64,000 bases of DNA from Flammula alnicola (lineage: Eukaryota > Basidiomycota > Agaricomycetes > Agaricales > Strophariaceae). The position numbers and the translations under genes are program-made. Numbering within the stretch: position 1 is the stretch's first letter; every line of letters starts with the position of its first letter. This document shows, piece by piece, positions 1 to 10,243 of the stretch. The stretch is from NCBI GenBank assembly GCA_015499995.1, contig JADNRV010000163.1, positions 52,573 through 116,572 on the forward strand, written 5' to 3'. The notes beneath the pieces are model-generated. The model searched no databases. It saw nothing but the letters and a program-made list of their open reading frames with translations, and was not told the DNA's origin.

Positions 1-17
1 AAAAAAAAAAAAAAAAA
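1..17 (+). mobile_element. Poly(A) tail of a LINE lying left of the window
   Basis: The window opens with 17 A residues that directly precede the 14 bp sequence GCCACGCATCTTGC. That sequence is also the TSD of the next LINE (18-31 and 1631-1644). The simplest reading is the tail of an earlier retroposon inserted at the same site, with its body outside the window. The element itself cannot be identified from the tail. Confidence 0.6.
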
Positions 18-31
18 GCCACGCATCTTGC
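18..31. repeat. TSD of the LINE at 32-1630 (left copy)
   Basis: GCCACGCATCTTGC occurs here and at 1631-1644, exactly flanking a 5'-truncated LINE that ends in poly(A). Read on the minus strand it is RT coding sequence of the host LINE H1, just after its YVDD motif. Confidence 0.9.
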
Positions 32-1630
32 TGGATAATGTAAATTATTCCAATGTCCCTGTTGAGTCTACAGAGCCCTTTGCTCCTGAGGCTCGTCCGG
101 GTTATCGAATCCTCGATCGCTATGCTGATCGGTTCAAGTGGCTTTCCAAGCCTCGCTTTAGCAGGTCCGAAGATCCTGAAGCGGCTTGGAAGCTAATCCT
201 GGATGCATCTCTCGAGTCTCTCGAGGATGATCCAGACGCTGCATACGCTGGTGTCGACGGCTCCTGCCCTCCGGGGTGGCAAGCCGCCACTGGTGTTGTT
301 ATCAAACGGCAGGGTGCACAGGTTTACTCTGGGTGTCATGCTGCCGGGAGGGCCTCGTCTACGGATGCAGAGCTCTTTGCTATTCGCGTAGCCATCTCCA
401 ATGCCGTCGGCTTTGGGGATGTCAAACGTGTTACTATTTTCACTGATGCGATGCATGCCGCTCGCCTCTCGGTGGATCCTTCTCCTCACTCCTTTCAGTC
501 TCAGTCACTGATGGTGTGTCGTGCACTTGAACCGTGGTTCAGGCGCTCGCCTGACCATAAGGTTACCTTTATCGAGTCCCCCTCTGATATGGAGTGGGAT
601 ATTCAGAACGAAGCACATGACCTCATTGCTGGTATGTGCGGCGTTGCCATCGTTCCTACCACCAGACTGTCTCTCCAGTATGTCCGCGACTTCGTGGACA
701 AATCGGCACGCGCAGATTGGAAACAAAGAGTTTCCGATCAGCCATTTCTGCTTGGCTCCAACTTTATGGAGCTGCAAGGGTTGAACGGGGACCCTGTCCA
801 GCCTAGTCCCACTCGCGGGGGACCTTGGCTTGAAGCTGGCAGTCAGAGCGTTTCGCTCTTTGCCCGCATGTGCCGTTTAATTATGAATCATGCTCCGATC
901 AGCTCGTACTACGAGCGGTTCAAAATCGATGACCCTAGGGCCCTCAGTTGTGAGTGTGGGGTTTATCCTCACATCCGCGATCATATATTCAAGTGCAAGA
1001 AACAGCCTTGGACTCGCCAGAAGCTGAAACTTGTTTCGGAGCTCACGACATATCTGTTGGAGCACCCCACGGCGTTCTCCTTCTCCCGGCACCCAGCTGG
1101 AGTCGGATGAGGGACTCTGGGAGGGGGGCAATCCTGATCGCGGAGTGGGCAGCGGTCAAATCTACTCGACTACCCGTGATGTGTTTCCGTTTGGCGGCAG
1201 CGAAGTTCCGCAAGTGCCTAGGGCCCTGGTCGTCCCAGGGCCAGTGGCGTCGACTCTCTGAGCCGGTGTCATGCGCCGCTGACAGAGGACCCAGTTCGGT
1301 GGACGGCGGTGGGGGCTTCGGCTCTTGCTTAGCTATTACAACGTGAATTTTACCGTTGAACCGGGGAGGGTCTGGCAGGCTCTCTTCGCTTTCAGGTGAC
1401 CCCCCTTCCCATCCCAATACTCTTATCTGCTGTTCGTGCGGTAGCGTTAACAACGCCGCAACGTCGGACAATCTGTAGTTGCGAGACTACCTATCTGGGT
1501 TTCAGGCGGCTGCGCCAACTTCTTTTTTTTGCACGCATAGTATACCGCCTTCGTTTGTATTAGTTAGAGACCGGACTGCTTTCGTGCCCCGGAATATAAA
1601 CTGTTGATATAAAAAAAAAAAAAAAAAAAA
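32..1630 (+). mobile_element. Family 1 Tad1-like LINE, 5'-truncated
   Basis: This is the 3' end of a family 1 LINE: the last third of ORF2, about 500 bp of 3' UTR and a pure 20 bp A tail (1611-1630). The 3' end reads CGGAATATAAACTGTTGATA before the A tail, the terminal motif shared by all LINEs and SINEs here. It is inserted in the sense opposite to its host, the RT region of H1, and has a 14 bp TSD. Truncation at the 5' end is normal for target-primed reverse transcription. Confidence 0.92.
34..1110 (+). pseudogene. LINE family 1 ORF2, C-terminal fragment (RNase H and CCHC)
   Basis: This is an open fragment of about 358 residues with no start codon of its own; the frame enters from the truncated 5' end. 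It holds an RNase H domain with GVDGS, STDAEL and IFTDAMHAAR around the expected D, E and D catalytic residues. It ends in a CxC...HxxxxC cluster (CECGVYPHIRDHIFKC) and the residues PAGVG. It corresponds to the last 360 codons of ORF2 in the copy ending at 29597. It is dead as a protein because RT and endonuclease are missing. Confidence 0.9.
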
Positions 1631-2600
1631 GCCACGCATCTTGCACGATGAGTGTGCCATCATCAACATAAGAGAGAAGGTCAACCCTCAACCCAAGGTC
1701 AAGGCATCTCTTCTCGAACAGGTGCATGACAGGTGCCAGGTAGATAGCCGACAAGACAGGGGACTAGGTCGATCCCTGGCCCACCCCACGTCTGCCTGTA
1801 ATGGGTCTGACAGGAAGGAATTCCATGCATAGCGCGTCTTCCTCTCCACCAGGTATGATGAGAAAAACTTGACCACCAATGGAGGGAAGCCAAGTTTCTG
1901 AAGAATAATCACGAGTGCTTCGTGATTGAGTAAGAGAAAAAACTGAGCGAGATCGAAGGTGACCACACTAGTCTTTAAACACTTGGCCCACCCCGCATGC
2001 ACAATGTGCATGAGGAATAGCCCGGCATCCTCAGTGGAGCATTGCCGCACACCCTCAACCTGGTTAGGATGGAAAATATCCAGTCTGACTGCATCAAACT
2101 GAATGTGATTTGAGATCATCTTCTCGATGAGTTTTCCACAGGTATTCAGGAGAACATTTGGCCTGAATGCCTTAGGTGCAGAGTACGAAGGCTTGTTCGG
2201 TTTGGGAATAATAACCGAAGTAGACTCCTTGAATACAGATGGCCAATAACCCACACGCATGCAGGCATTGGCAATCGCAAGCAGGACGTCAACAGAGTGA
2301 TCATCCCGACATACTATCCCCTTCAGGTGGGACCAATTGACATGATCCGGACCCGGAGCAGACAGACCAGAACATGCAGAGAGAGCCTCTGTGAGTTCCA
2401 GCTTGGAAAAATGAACCCACTCCCGTTCAGGCAGTTTGGGGAGGGAGTTCAATAAGTTAGCATCAAACACTCTGTCAGAGGCAGAGTTATAGGTGCCGTG
2501 GAGCGCGTCCCAAAGGGCGGGCATGTCATTGCAAGGCTCACCACGATAGTGGATAGCCTCGCTAGGAGGAAGTTTGTGCTGCTGGACCCAGTTTATAAGG
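1631..2600 (-). mobile_element. Host LINE H1 (family 1), segment 4: RT part of ORF2
   Basis: This is the minus-strand RT fragment of the host LINE H1. It reads through NWVQQ, VIIPKPNKPSYSAPKAFRP, TFDLAQFF (RT motif A) and toward SYVDDGTLIVQD, where the 32-1630 LINE interrupts it. It is decayed: a frameshift falls in the motif B region (ADVGWARDRPS instead of DVGVGQGSALSP), with several substitutions. The H1 3' end lies off the window to the left. The next H1 segment resumes at 30613, after SINE S1. Positions 1631-1644 double as the right TSD copy. Confidence 0.88.
2587..2600. repeat. TSD of SINE S1 (left copy)
   Basis: CCCAGTTTATAAGG lies here and at 30599-30612. A preceding A at both places allows 15 bp. 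The two copies are 28 kb apart because S1 has been split by a LINE complex. They join H1 ORF2 codons (NWVQQ region) when S1 is removed. Confidence 0.85.
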
Positions 2601-2622
2601 GGCATGGTGGCTTAGGGCATGG

Positions 2623-2633
2623 TGGCTTAGCGG
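2623..2633 (+). promoter_or_regulatory. Pol III A box of SINE S1
   Basis: TGGCTTAGCGG fits the tRNA A box consensus TRGCNNAGYNGG. It lies 23 bp into the element, as in a tRNA gene. Confidence 0.7.
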
Positions 2634-2680
2634 TTACTGTGTTGCCTTTAAGGGTGGCTGTGTACCATCCAAGAGGTTGT

Positions 2681-2692
2681 GGATTCGATTCC
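2681..2692 (+). promoter_or_regulatory. Pol III B box of SINE S1
   Basis: GGATTCGATTCC fits the B box consensus GGTTCGANTCC. The A-to-B spacing resembles a tRNA with a long variable arm (Leu or Ser type), but the parent tRNA is not established. Confidence 0.75.
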
Positions 2693-2752
2693 TGCACATA
2701 GCAAGTACCATAAGCTTGTGACTGTGGGAGGCTACCTTTGTGGTGGCTGATG

Positions 2753-2875
2753 TAAGTTGACCCTGGTCCATGTGCAAAGCTGTTGTGCTGACATAAGCCA
2801 ACCCTGACCTTTGGGTAAAGCCGCTGCAGTTACATAATTTGACCCTGGCTATCGGGCAAAGCCGTTGTCGGTCAT
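2753..2875 (+). repeat. Three tandem 41 bp repeats inside SINE S1
   Basis: Units start at 2753, 2794 and 2835. Each has the pattern TAAnnnRACCCTG, then GG.AAAGC and CTG/GTTG. The spacing is exactly 41 bp, with divergence between units. Confidence 0.75.
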
Positions 2876-3176
2876 CTCGGGGTTCTTGGCCTTCTCGGCG
2901 AGCTACTGCAGTTCTTTGGACTTGCAGGCCTTCGGGCCGCTGCAGGGGTGGGTCTCGATGATCAGTCTAAAGCTGTGACGCATGAGAGATCTGAAGTCCA
3001 AGTGATTCCTGGGTCGGGTGCCGGGGCGCCTGACATAGCCTGGGATAGCAACCTGAGAGGGTCCAAAAGGATAAGGCACAGTAAATCTGGGGTTTCAGTC
3101 TGAAAACCACCCGACCCGGTAGGGCCAAAAGGCCGCCCCTTCCTGGGAGTAATAAACCCATAGGGAACTGGGACAG

Positions 3177-3191
3177 GGCACCCGACTGGAG
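3177..3191. repeat. TSD of the chimeric LINE 3192-30177 (left copy)
   Basis: GGCACCCGACTGGAG occurs here and at 30178-30192. Removing everything between, plus one copy, rejoins the two halves of SINE S1. Confidence 0.92.
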
Positions 3192-3193
3192 CC

Positions 3194-4294
3194 CAGAGGG
3201 ACCCCGCCATGGGCCCTAGTGCCTTTGGTGGTGGACCCCCTCGTTATCCACCCGCGCCTCGAGTTCCGGCCATGCAGGCGGAGCTCTCTGGCAACAAACG
3301 ATACCTGTCGTCTCCGATGGGGCCGTCCTCTGCGAAGAAGCAGAAGACCACCCCATCGTTTACTTCGTCTGGACCTACTCGCAAGCAGGTCCTGATCCAG
3401 TACTCTGGCCCTGGGGAGCGCCCCAGGGACAGTAAAATCGTCGAGCTCCGCGACAAGATCGACAAAGGACTCCGAGATGCAGCCAGGACCCTTCGGGTCC
3501 TGCCTGCCTCTCGTGCGTACGAGGGTATATCCCTCGCTACTTCGGGTGTGGCCAACGAGGCCGACCTCAACATCATCCGTGGATTCGTCCATGCTATCAC
3601 CCCCACATCTGACACCCTTGACGTGTGGGTTGGGCTCCCCACCTCGAAGTCTTATCTCAAGGCTCTCGATCTACCGGCCTTTAGTGACTATGCCACTAGG
3701 GTCCCTACCACTGGTACGGAGGTGAAGATGGCGATGCTCGCCTCCCCTCTGTCCATCGATATCATGCTCGCGGGTCCCCCTCGCGTCATCCGCAACTCGA
3801 AGGCGAGCTCTACTGCTCATGCCTTCTTCGAAATTTACGACTCTCAATCGGGTCAACGCGCGAAGCGTCTTATCAACAAGACCTTCATGTTCCGTGGAAG
3901 GGTGATCCTCATTCGCCCAACCATCGTCAGCGCCGGCGTCCCCCTCTGCACTCGTTGCTGGAGGTGGGGCCACCCGAAAAACTCCTGCAAGGCGCGCCAG
4001 CCGATCTGTGCGCGCTGCTCTGGACCTCATGAGGCCGATGTTCACCGCATCGCCGCCTCGTGCTGCAAACCCCACCCGGAGGCTAAGCCCCCGACCAAAG
4101 GCACTCCGCTCGGTACGGACTGCCCCCACTCTGCGCGGTGCCCTTCGTGCCGCAAAGATCATTGGGCCTCTTCGAGCCACTGCTCGTTTTGGCGTCACCG
4201 CTTCGACCGACCTTGGATCGAGGCTAAATATGCTGAGGTACGTGATTTCTGGTTAAATCGTCGTCCCACCCATCGCTCACATAACGTAGCTTAA
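3194..4294 (+). pseudogene. LINE family 1 ORF1, C-terminal part
   Basis: This is a 5'-truncated ORF1 with an open frame through the C-terminal two thirds of the protein. The zinc knuckle CTRCWRWGHPKNSC (CX2CX4HX4C) is followed by CARCSGPHE...H and a CPHSARCPSC cluster, as in nucleic-acid-binding ORF1 proteins of Tad1/I-type LINEs. The stop codon overlaps the ORF2 start in TAATG (4292-4296). It is about 98% like the intact ORF1 at 6927-9044. The first part is lost. Confidence 0.88.
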
Positions 4295-6805
4295 TGCCAG
4301 TACAACCAATGCTGGATGAGGTGCAGGTTTTGAGCTGGAACGTGGCCAGGGACAGGATGTCCCTGGATGTAATACTATCTCAATGTAACAACATTTATGA
4401 TATTATTTTCGTGCAAGAACCCCCTTGGCGACACATAAGGACCGCCCCGTCTGCTGAAAACAGAAAGGGCGAGGATGTCATAGGCGCACCGAACCACCCA
4501 GATTGGCTGGCAATGGTCCGTGCGCCCACTACTGTCGATGAGCGACCCCGGGTCATGACCTACGTTTCGACGAGGTTGGCCCGGTATCGTCCGTCTTTAC
4601 GAAGGGATGTGATCGATCACCCCGATATACAGGTCCTGTCACTCTCTACAAGTGCCAAGACATTCTTTTTGATGAACGTCTACTCTGACGCGGACCATGG
4701 GGCCATTAACTGGCTCAAGGCCCACAACACTACACTTCCTCGATTCCATTTCATGGGCGGGGACTTCAACGCACACTCCGAGGACTGGGACGAGGGTCAC
4801 AGTGGTCGGGAGGGATGCGCTCTCTCACTGCAGCAATCTGCTGCTATTCTTGGGCTCGAACTGGCTGCCTTTGGCAATCCAGGGCCCACGCACATACCAA
4901 GAGATCCCACCAAACGCAAAACGGTGATCGATCTCGCTTTCGTCCCACCTAACCAGGTGATTGACGGTACTGTTGTCCGATGCCCGGACATTCAACTCAA
5001 ATCGGATCATATTCCGATTTCGATCACACTGGACATCTCTCCCGCCCCTAACGGGGCGGTTCGGATGTCTCTTCCTACTGATGATGTTCCGGCATTCATC
5101 AATTCTATCAGCTCGGGGCTTCGGGCTATCGACCCGACTGCCCCTCTTAACACCGAGGAACAGATTGAGGCTGCTGCGCAAGCGGTGGCTTTGGTCTTCT
5201 CTTCTGCATGGGATTCCCATGCTAAAGAGTCCTTCATTACCCGGCGATCTAAGCCCTGGTGGACCCAGGAGTGCTCAGACGCCCTTGACACGTTCCGGCG
5301 CAGTCGCCTGCCCGAGGACTGGAAATCTTTTCGGAAGACCGTCCGAGATGTCAAGCGCGAGTTCTTTGATCAGCGGATCCATGAAATTGCGTCTGCTAAC
5401 AAGCACCCGTGGGACCTCATGAACTGAGTCCAGCAGCGCAAACTTCCTCCGTGTGAGGCTCTCCATTACCGTGGCGAGCCCTGCAATGATATGCCCGCCC
5501 TCTGGGACGCGCTTCATGGTACATACAACTCTGCCTCAGACAGGGTGTTTGATGCCAATTTGTTGAATTCTCCCCCACTCTGCCTGTTAGGGAGTGGATT
5601 CGTTTCTCCGCGCTGGAACTCACAGAGGCTCTCTCTGCGTGTTCCGGTCTGTCTGCTCCGGGTCCGGATCATGTCAATTGGTCCCACCTGAAGGGGATAG
5701 TACATCGTGACCCTCATTCCATTGAGGTCCTCCTTTCGATTGCCAATGCCTGCATGCGTGTGGGCTATTGGCCGTCTGTTTTCAAGGATTCGCTCTCGGT
5801 GATTATTCCCAAGCTGAACAAGCCGTCCTACTCTGCACCTAAGGCGTTCAGGCCTATTGTTCTCCTGAACACCATTGGTAAATTGATCGAGAAGATGATC
5901 TCGAATCGCATTCAGTTCGACGCAGTCGGGCTGGATATTTTCCATCCTAACCAGGTGGGTGGAGTGCGTCAACGCTCCACTGAGGATGCTGGGCTCTTCC
6001 TAACGCACATTGTGCGTGCAGGGTGGGCTAAGGGTTTAAAGACTAGCGTGGTCGCCTTTGATCTCGCTCAGTTTTTCCCTTCACTTAATCACGACGCGCT
6101 TGTGATTATTCTTCGGAAACTTGGCCCATTGGTGGTCAAGTTTTTCGCATCTTATCTGGTAGAACGGAAGATGCGTATGCGTGGAATTCCTTTTTATCAG
6201 ACCCGTTGCAGGCAGACGTGGGGGTGGGCCAGGGATCGGCCTTGTCTCCTGTCTTGTCGGCTATCTATCTGGCGCCTATTATGCGCCTGTTCGAGAAGCG
6301 GTGCCTCAACCTTGGGTTGAGGGTCGACCTCCTCTCATATGTTGATGATGGCACACTCATCGTGCAAGATGAGTGGCTGGATCATAATATTGCTATGCTC
6401 AAGAAGGCATATGCTGTTATCTTCGAGTTGTTCAAGGCCTTTGCCTTGGCGCTCGAGCACGATAAGTCTGAGATCTATCATTTTGATAGGTCCCACGCTT
6501 ACTATAATCCTAGCATCGATCTCAGGTACGCACCCTACACCGGAGATCGTGCTAATTACCTCAAGCCCAAGACGTTTTGGCAGTACTTGGGCTTTTACTT
6601 TGACCGCAAGCTTACTTTCAATGAGCATGTGCGTTATTACTCCACCAAGGGATTCACGTCGGTTGTGTCGATGAAGATGCTTGGCTCCTCCACTCGGGGG
6701 CTTTTGCCTATGCAGAAGCGCCTCCTTTACCGCACATGTGTGGTCCCCATATTCACATATGGGTATCGCATGTGGTTTTTCAAGGGTGCCCGCAACAAGG
6801 GCCTC
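4294..6805 (+). pseudogene. LINE family 1 ORF2, broken (endonuclease and RT)
   Basis: ORF2 starts at the ATG overlapping the ORF1 stop. The APE endonuclease is intact (LSWNVARD, FVQEPPW, GGDFNAHSEDW, VIDLAFV, SDHIPI). A nonsense codon at 5425-5427 (NKHPWDLMN then stop, where relatives have NWVQQ) ends the frame. Indels near 5575 and near 6125-6220 further break the RT. The YVDD motif is present at about 6340. The frame ends at the chimeric junction near 6805, so the RT C-terminus and RNase H are absent. Confidence 0.88.
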
Positions 6806-6926
6806 ACACTCTCCTTTTCCAGTAACTACTATGGTCGACCGTGGGAACAACTTCAGCAACCAGCAACATCGTCCCCCACTGCTTCACACCGTCGAGCGCT
6901 CTTGGGCGCTCCGTTACTAGCAAGCA

Positions 6927-9044
6927 ATGCCGCCCAAAACCAATCCGAATCCCAAAGGTGGTGGCGATCGATCTACCCGATCGCCCGCCACACCTGCTCT
7001 TGTCGATCCGCTGGCTGGTTTATCCCCAGCGGAGAGACTCGCTGTTCAGCAGGCCGCCCTCGCAAGGCTGGCCCCCTCTACCACTGCGTCTGTTCAGGCA
7101 GCGCAGTCTACTGCATCTCCCTCTCCCCAGAGGCAGGTGTACGCATCTCCAGTTCCTCAGCAGGCGAGGCAACTCACACCAAGACCCGATCGACCCCGAT
7201 CGCGGTCTTCGATTATCCACGACGACAGTGAGGTGCCCTATGGCGAAGAGGGCAATCCTGGCGACGATGACGAGGACATGTATGGGGAGGAAGCCCCCCC
7301 TGCAGGCCCTTCTACCCGCAATAGCACCACCGCACCTCCGGAGACAGACGACGAGGTGATGCATCGACTTTCTGAGTCTCTTCGGATGGCATCGTCTTGG
7401 TTTCGTCGCTCCGGTGGCGAGGCCTTCGACAGTGCTGGTTCGGAGGTCTCTCGACCTCTCGCATCGTCCATCGTTGGGTTTATCTCAGCGGTGTACTCAT
7501 CTTCGTGGTGGGAAGCCACTACACTCAACGTGGACGGTAATCGCACCGTCCACGAACTTACTTCGACGGTTGTGGCCTCGGTCTCCTCTCATGAGGAGAC
7601 GATTCATGCCTCCACAGCCCCCATCCTCCCTGGTGCTTCCAGGTCGGGTCCTATGGACACTGACACGGACACTGGGATGTCATCTGCGACCCCCGCCCCC
7701 ACGACTAGGAAGCCGACTGGGAAGGCTAGGGCGCCGGCGTTCACAGCGCCATCTGGTGCAGCGGCACCTCCGAAGTCGCAGCCTTCGGCTGCGCCTTCGA
7801 AGGGTGCCCCTGCCCCCCGTCAGCCTCGCAAGAGGCCGGCGGATTCCTACTTGAGGCCTCCGCCTCCTATTCCTCCACGGCCGGCTGGGTGGAAGAGCAG
7901 TCGTCTCAGCTATGCTGAGATGGCTGTTGCCAACCCACTGTCCCAGAGGGACCCTGCCATGGGCACTAGTGCCTTTGGTGGTGGACCCCCTCGCTATCCA
8001 CCCGCGCCTCGAGTTCCTGCCATGCAGGCAGAGCTCAGGGGCAATAAACGATTCCTGTCGTCTCCGATAGGGCCGGCCTCTGCGAAGAAGCAGAAGACCA
8101 CCCCGTCGTTTACTTCATCTGGACCTACTCGCAAGCAGGTCCTGATCCAATACTCTGGCCCTGGGGAGCGCCCCAAGGACAGCAAAATCGTCGAGCTTCG
8201 CGATAAGATCGACAAAGGACTCCGAGATGCAGCCAGGACCCTTCGGGTCCTGTCTGCCTCTCGTGCGTACGAGGGCATCTCCCTCGCTACCTCTGGTGTG
8301 GCCAACGAGGCCGACCTTAACGTCATCCGTGGCTTTGTCCATGCTATCACCCCCACATCCGACACCCTTGACGTGTGGGTTGGGCTCCCCACCTCGAAGT
8401 CTTATCTCAAGGCTCTCGATCTACCTGCGTTCAGTGACTACGTCACCAGGGTCCCCACCACTGGTACAGAGGTGAAGATGGCGATGCTCGCCTCTCCTCT
8501 GTCCATGGATATCATGCTCGCGGGTCCCCCTCGCGTCATCCGCAACTCGAAGGCGAGCTCTACCGCCCACGCCTTCTTCGAAATATACGACTCGCAATCG
8601 GGTCAACGTGCGAAGCGTCTTATCAACAAGACCTTCATGTTCCGTGGAAGGGTGATTCTCATTCGCCCAACCACTGTTAGCCCCAGAGTCCCCCTCTGCA
8701 CTCGATGCTGGAGGTGGGGCCACCCGAGGAACTCCTGCAAAGCGCGCCAGCCGATCTGCGCTCGCTGCTCTGGCCCACATGAGGCGGAGGTGCATCGCAT
8801 CGCCGCCTCGTGCTGCAAACCTCACCCGGAGGCTAAGCCCCCGACCAAAGGCACTCCGCTTGGTACGGACTGCCCCCACGCCGCGCGGTGCCCTTCGTGC
8901 CGCAAGGATCATTGGGCCTCTTCGAGCCACTGCTCGTTTTGGCGTCACCGCTTCGACCGACCTTGGATCGAGGCTAAATATGCTGAGGTACGTGATTTCT
9001 GGTTAAATCGTCGTCCCACCCATCGCTCACATAACGTAGCTTAA
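6927..9044 (+). CDS. LINE family 1 ORF1 protein, intact (705 aa)
   Basis: This is an uninterrupted ORF1, the best copy of the family. Residues 1-330 are low-complexity and rich in Pro, Ser, Thr and Ala with acidic stretches. A conserved block of about residues 350-560 follows. The C-terminus has three Cys/His clusters: CTRCWRWGHPRNSC near residue 590, CARCSGPHE...H near 610 and CPHAARCPSCRKDH near 648. Such proteins bind the LINE RNA as a ribonucleoprotein. The start codon follows the 121 bp leader. The stop overlaps the ORF2 start as TAATG (9042-9046), which suggests ORF2 translation by reinitiation. Confidence 0.9.
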   Translation: MPPKTNPNPKGGGDRSTRSPATPALVDPLAGLSPAERLAVQQAALARLAPSTTASVQAAQSTASPSPQRQVYASPVPQQARQLTPRPDRPRSRSSIIHDDSEVPYGEEGNPGDDDEDMYGEEAPPAGPSTRNSTTAPPETDDEVMHRLSESLRMASSWFRRSGGEAFDSAGSEVSRPLASSIVGFISAVYSSSWWEATTLNVDGNRTVHELTSTVVASVSSHEETIHASTAPILPGASRSGPMDTDTDTGMSSATPAPTTRKPTGKARAPAFTAPSGAAAPPKSQPSAAPSKGAPAPRQPRKRPADSYLRPPPPIPPRPAGWKSSRLSYAEMAVANPLSQRDPAMGTSAFGGGPPRYPPAPRVPAMQAELRGNKRFLSSPIGPASAKKQKTTPSFTSSGPTRKQVLIQYSGPGERPKDSKIVELRDKIDKGLRDAARTLRVLSASRAYEGISLATSGVANEADLNVIRGFVHAITPTSDTLDVWVGLPTSKSYLKALDLPAFSDYVTRVPTTGTEVKMAMLASPLSMDIMLAGPPRVIRNSKASSTAHAFFEIYDSQSGQRAKRLINKTFMFRGRVILIRPTTVSPRVPLCTRCWRWGHPRNSCKARQPICARCSGPHEAEVHRIAASCCKPHPEAKPPTKGTPLGTDCPHAARCPSCRKDHWASSSHCSFWRHRFDRPWIEAKYAEVRDFWLNRRPTHRSHNVA

Positions 9045-10207
9045 TGCCAGTACAACCAATGCTGGATGAGGTGCAGGTTTTGAGCTGGAACGTGGCCAGG
9101 GACAGGATGTCCCTGGATGTAATACTATCTCAATGTAACAACATTTATGATATTATTTTCGTGCAAGAACCCCCTTGGCGACACATAAGGACCGCCCCGT
9201 CTGCTGAAAACAGAAAGGGCGAGGATGTCATAGGCGCACCGAACCACCCAGATTGGCTGGCAATGGTCCGTGCGCCCACTACTGTCGATGAGCGACCCCG
9301 GGTCATGACCTACGTTTCGACGAGGTTGGCCCGGTATCGTCCGTCTTTACGAAGGGATGTGATCGATCACCCCGATATACAGGTCCTGTCACTCTCTACA
9401 AGTGCCAAGACATTCTTTTTGATGAACGTCTACTCTGACGCGGACCATGGGGCCATTAACTGGCTCAAGGCCCACAACACTACACTTCCTCGATTCCATT
9501 TCATGGGCGGGGACTTCAACGCACACTCCGAGGACTGGGACGAGGGTCACAGTGGTCGGGAGGGATGCGCTCTCTCACTGCAGCAATCTGCTGCTATTCT
9601 TGGGCTCGAACTGGCTGCCTTTGGCAATCCAGGGCCCACGCACATACCAAGAGATCCCACCAAACGCAAAACGGTGATCGATCTCGCTTTCGTCCCACCC
9701 AACCAGGTGATTGACGGTACTGTTGTCCGATGCCCGGACATTCAACTCAAATCGGATCACATTCCGATCTCGATTACACTGGACATCTCTCCCGCCCCTA
9801 ACGGGGCGGTTCGGATGTCTCTTCCTACTGATGATGTTCCGGCATTCATCAATTCTATCAGTTCTGGGCTCCGGGCCATCGACCCGACTGCCCCTCTGGA
9901 CACCGAGGAACAGATCGAGGCTGCTGCGCAAGCGGTGGCGTTGGTCTTCTCTTCTGCATGGGATTCCCATGCTAAAGAGTCATTTGTTACCCGGCGATCT
10001 AAGCCCTGGTGGACCCAGGAGTGCTCAGACGCCCTTGACACGTTCCGGCGCAGTCGCCTGCCCGAGGACTGGAAATCCTTTCGGAAAACCATCCGAGATG
10101 TCAAGCGCGAGTTCTTTGATCAACGTATCCATGAAATCGCGTCTGCTAACAAGCGCCCGTGGGACCTCATGAACTGGGTCCAACAGCGCAAACTTCCTCC
10201 TTGTGAG

Positions 10208-10210
<3 letters not shown>
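9044..10210 (+). pseudogene. LINE family 1 ORF2, segment 1 (APE endonuclease)
   Basis: The first 389 codons of ORF2 are open. The APE endonuclease motifs are LSWNVARD, FVQEPPW, GGDFNAHSEDW, TVIDLAFV and SDHIPI; this enzyme nicks the target for reverse transcription. The frame then runs into the poly(T) of a minus-strand family 2 LINE inserted at codon 389 (after KLPPCEA). It resumes in the same frame at 18779. Confidence 0.9.
10196..10210. repeat. TSD of the minus-strand family 2 LINE (left copy)
   Basis: CCTCCTTGTGAGGCT lies here and at 18764-18778, flanking the minus-strand LINE. Confidence 0.93.

Positions 10211-10243
<33 letters not shown>

Larger units (their letters stand above)
2601..3191 (+). 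mobile_element. SINE S1, 5' part (tRNA-like head and body)
   Basis: This is the 5' 591 bp of a retroposon that resumes at 30193 and ends in an A-rich tail at 30598, for about 997 bp in total. The head has a tRNA-type A box (2623-2633) and B box (2681-2692) about 48 bp apart, the layout of an internal RNA polymerase III promoter. A short duplication of GGCATGGTGGCTTA opens the element. Three tandem 41 bp repeats follow. No protein is encoded. It is inserted in H1 with a 14-15 bp TSD. The length is large for a SINE. Confidence 0.75.
3192..6805 (+). mobile_element. Family 1 LINE, 5' part of a chimeric insertion
   Basis: This is a family 1 LINE running from inside ORF1 to the RT thumb (…FFKGARNKGL). 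There it joins, with no poly(A) or TSD, to the intact 5' end of another family 1 LINE at about 6806. Its missing 3' end is found nowhere in the window. The 15 bp TSD (3177-3191 and 30178-30192) encloses both LINEs, so they appear to have been inserted as one unit. Confidence 0.85.
6806..10210 (+). mobile_element. Family 1 LINE, full 5' end, segment 1
   Basis: This is the only complete family 1 5' end in the window. The 121 bp leader (6806-6926) aligns with the family 2 leader (shared CGACCGTGGGAA and CAACTTCAGCAAC), so it is a true 5' end. The element continues at 18779-19393, 25972-26623 and 28151-30177, interrupted by a minus-strand family 2 LINE, a plus-strand family 2 LINE and a CACTG-ended DNA element. 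Joined across these, it runs from leader to A tail. Confidence 0.9.

Noticed and set aside
2601..2700. A functional tRNA gene at the start of S1
   Set aside because: The A and B boxes are good, but I see no paired acceptor stem or anticodon arm, and the sequence continues into a retroposon with a TSD. It is a tRNA-derived head, not a tRNA.
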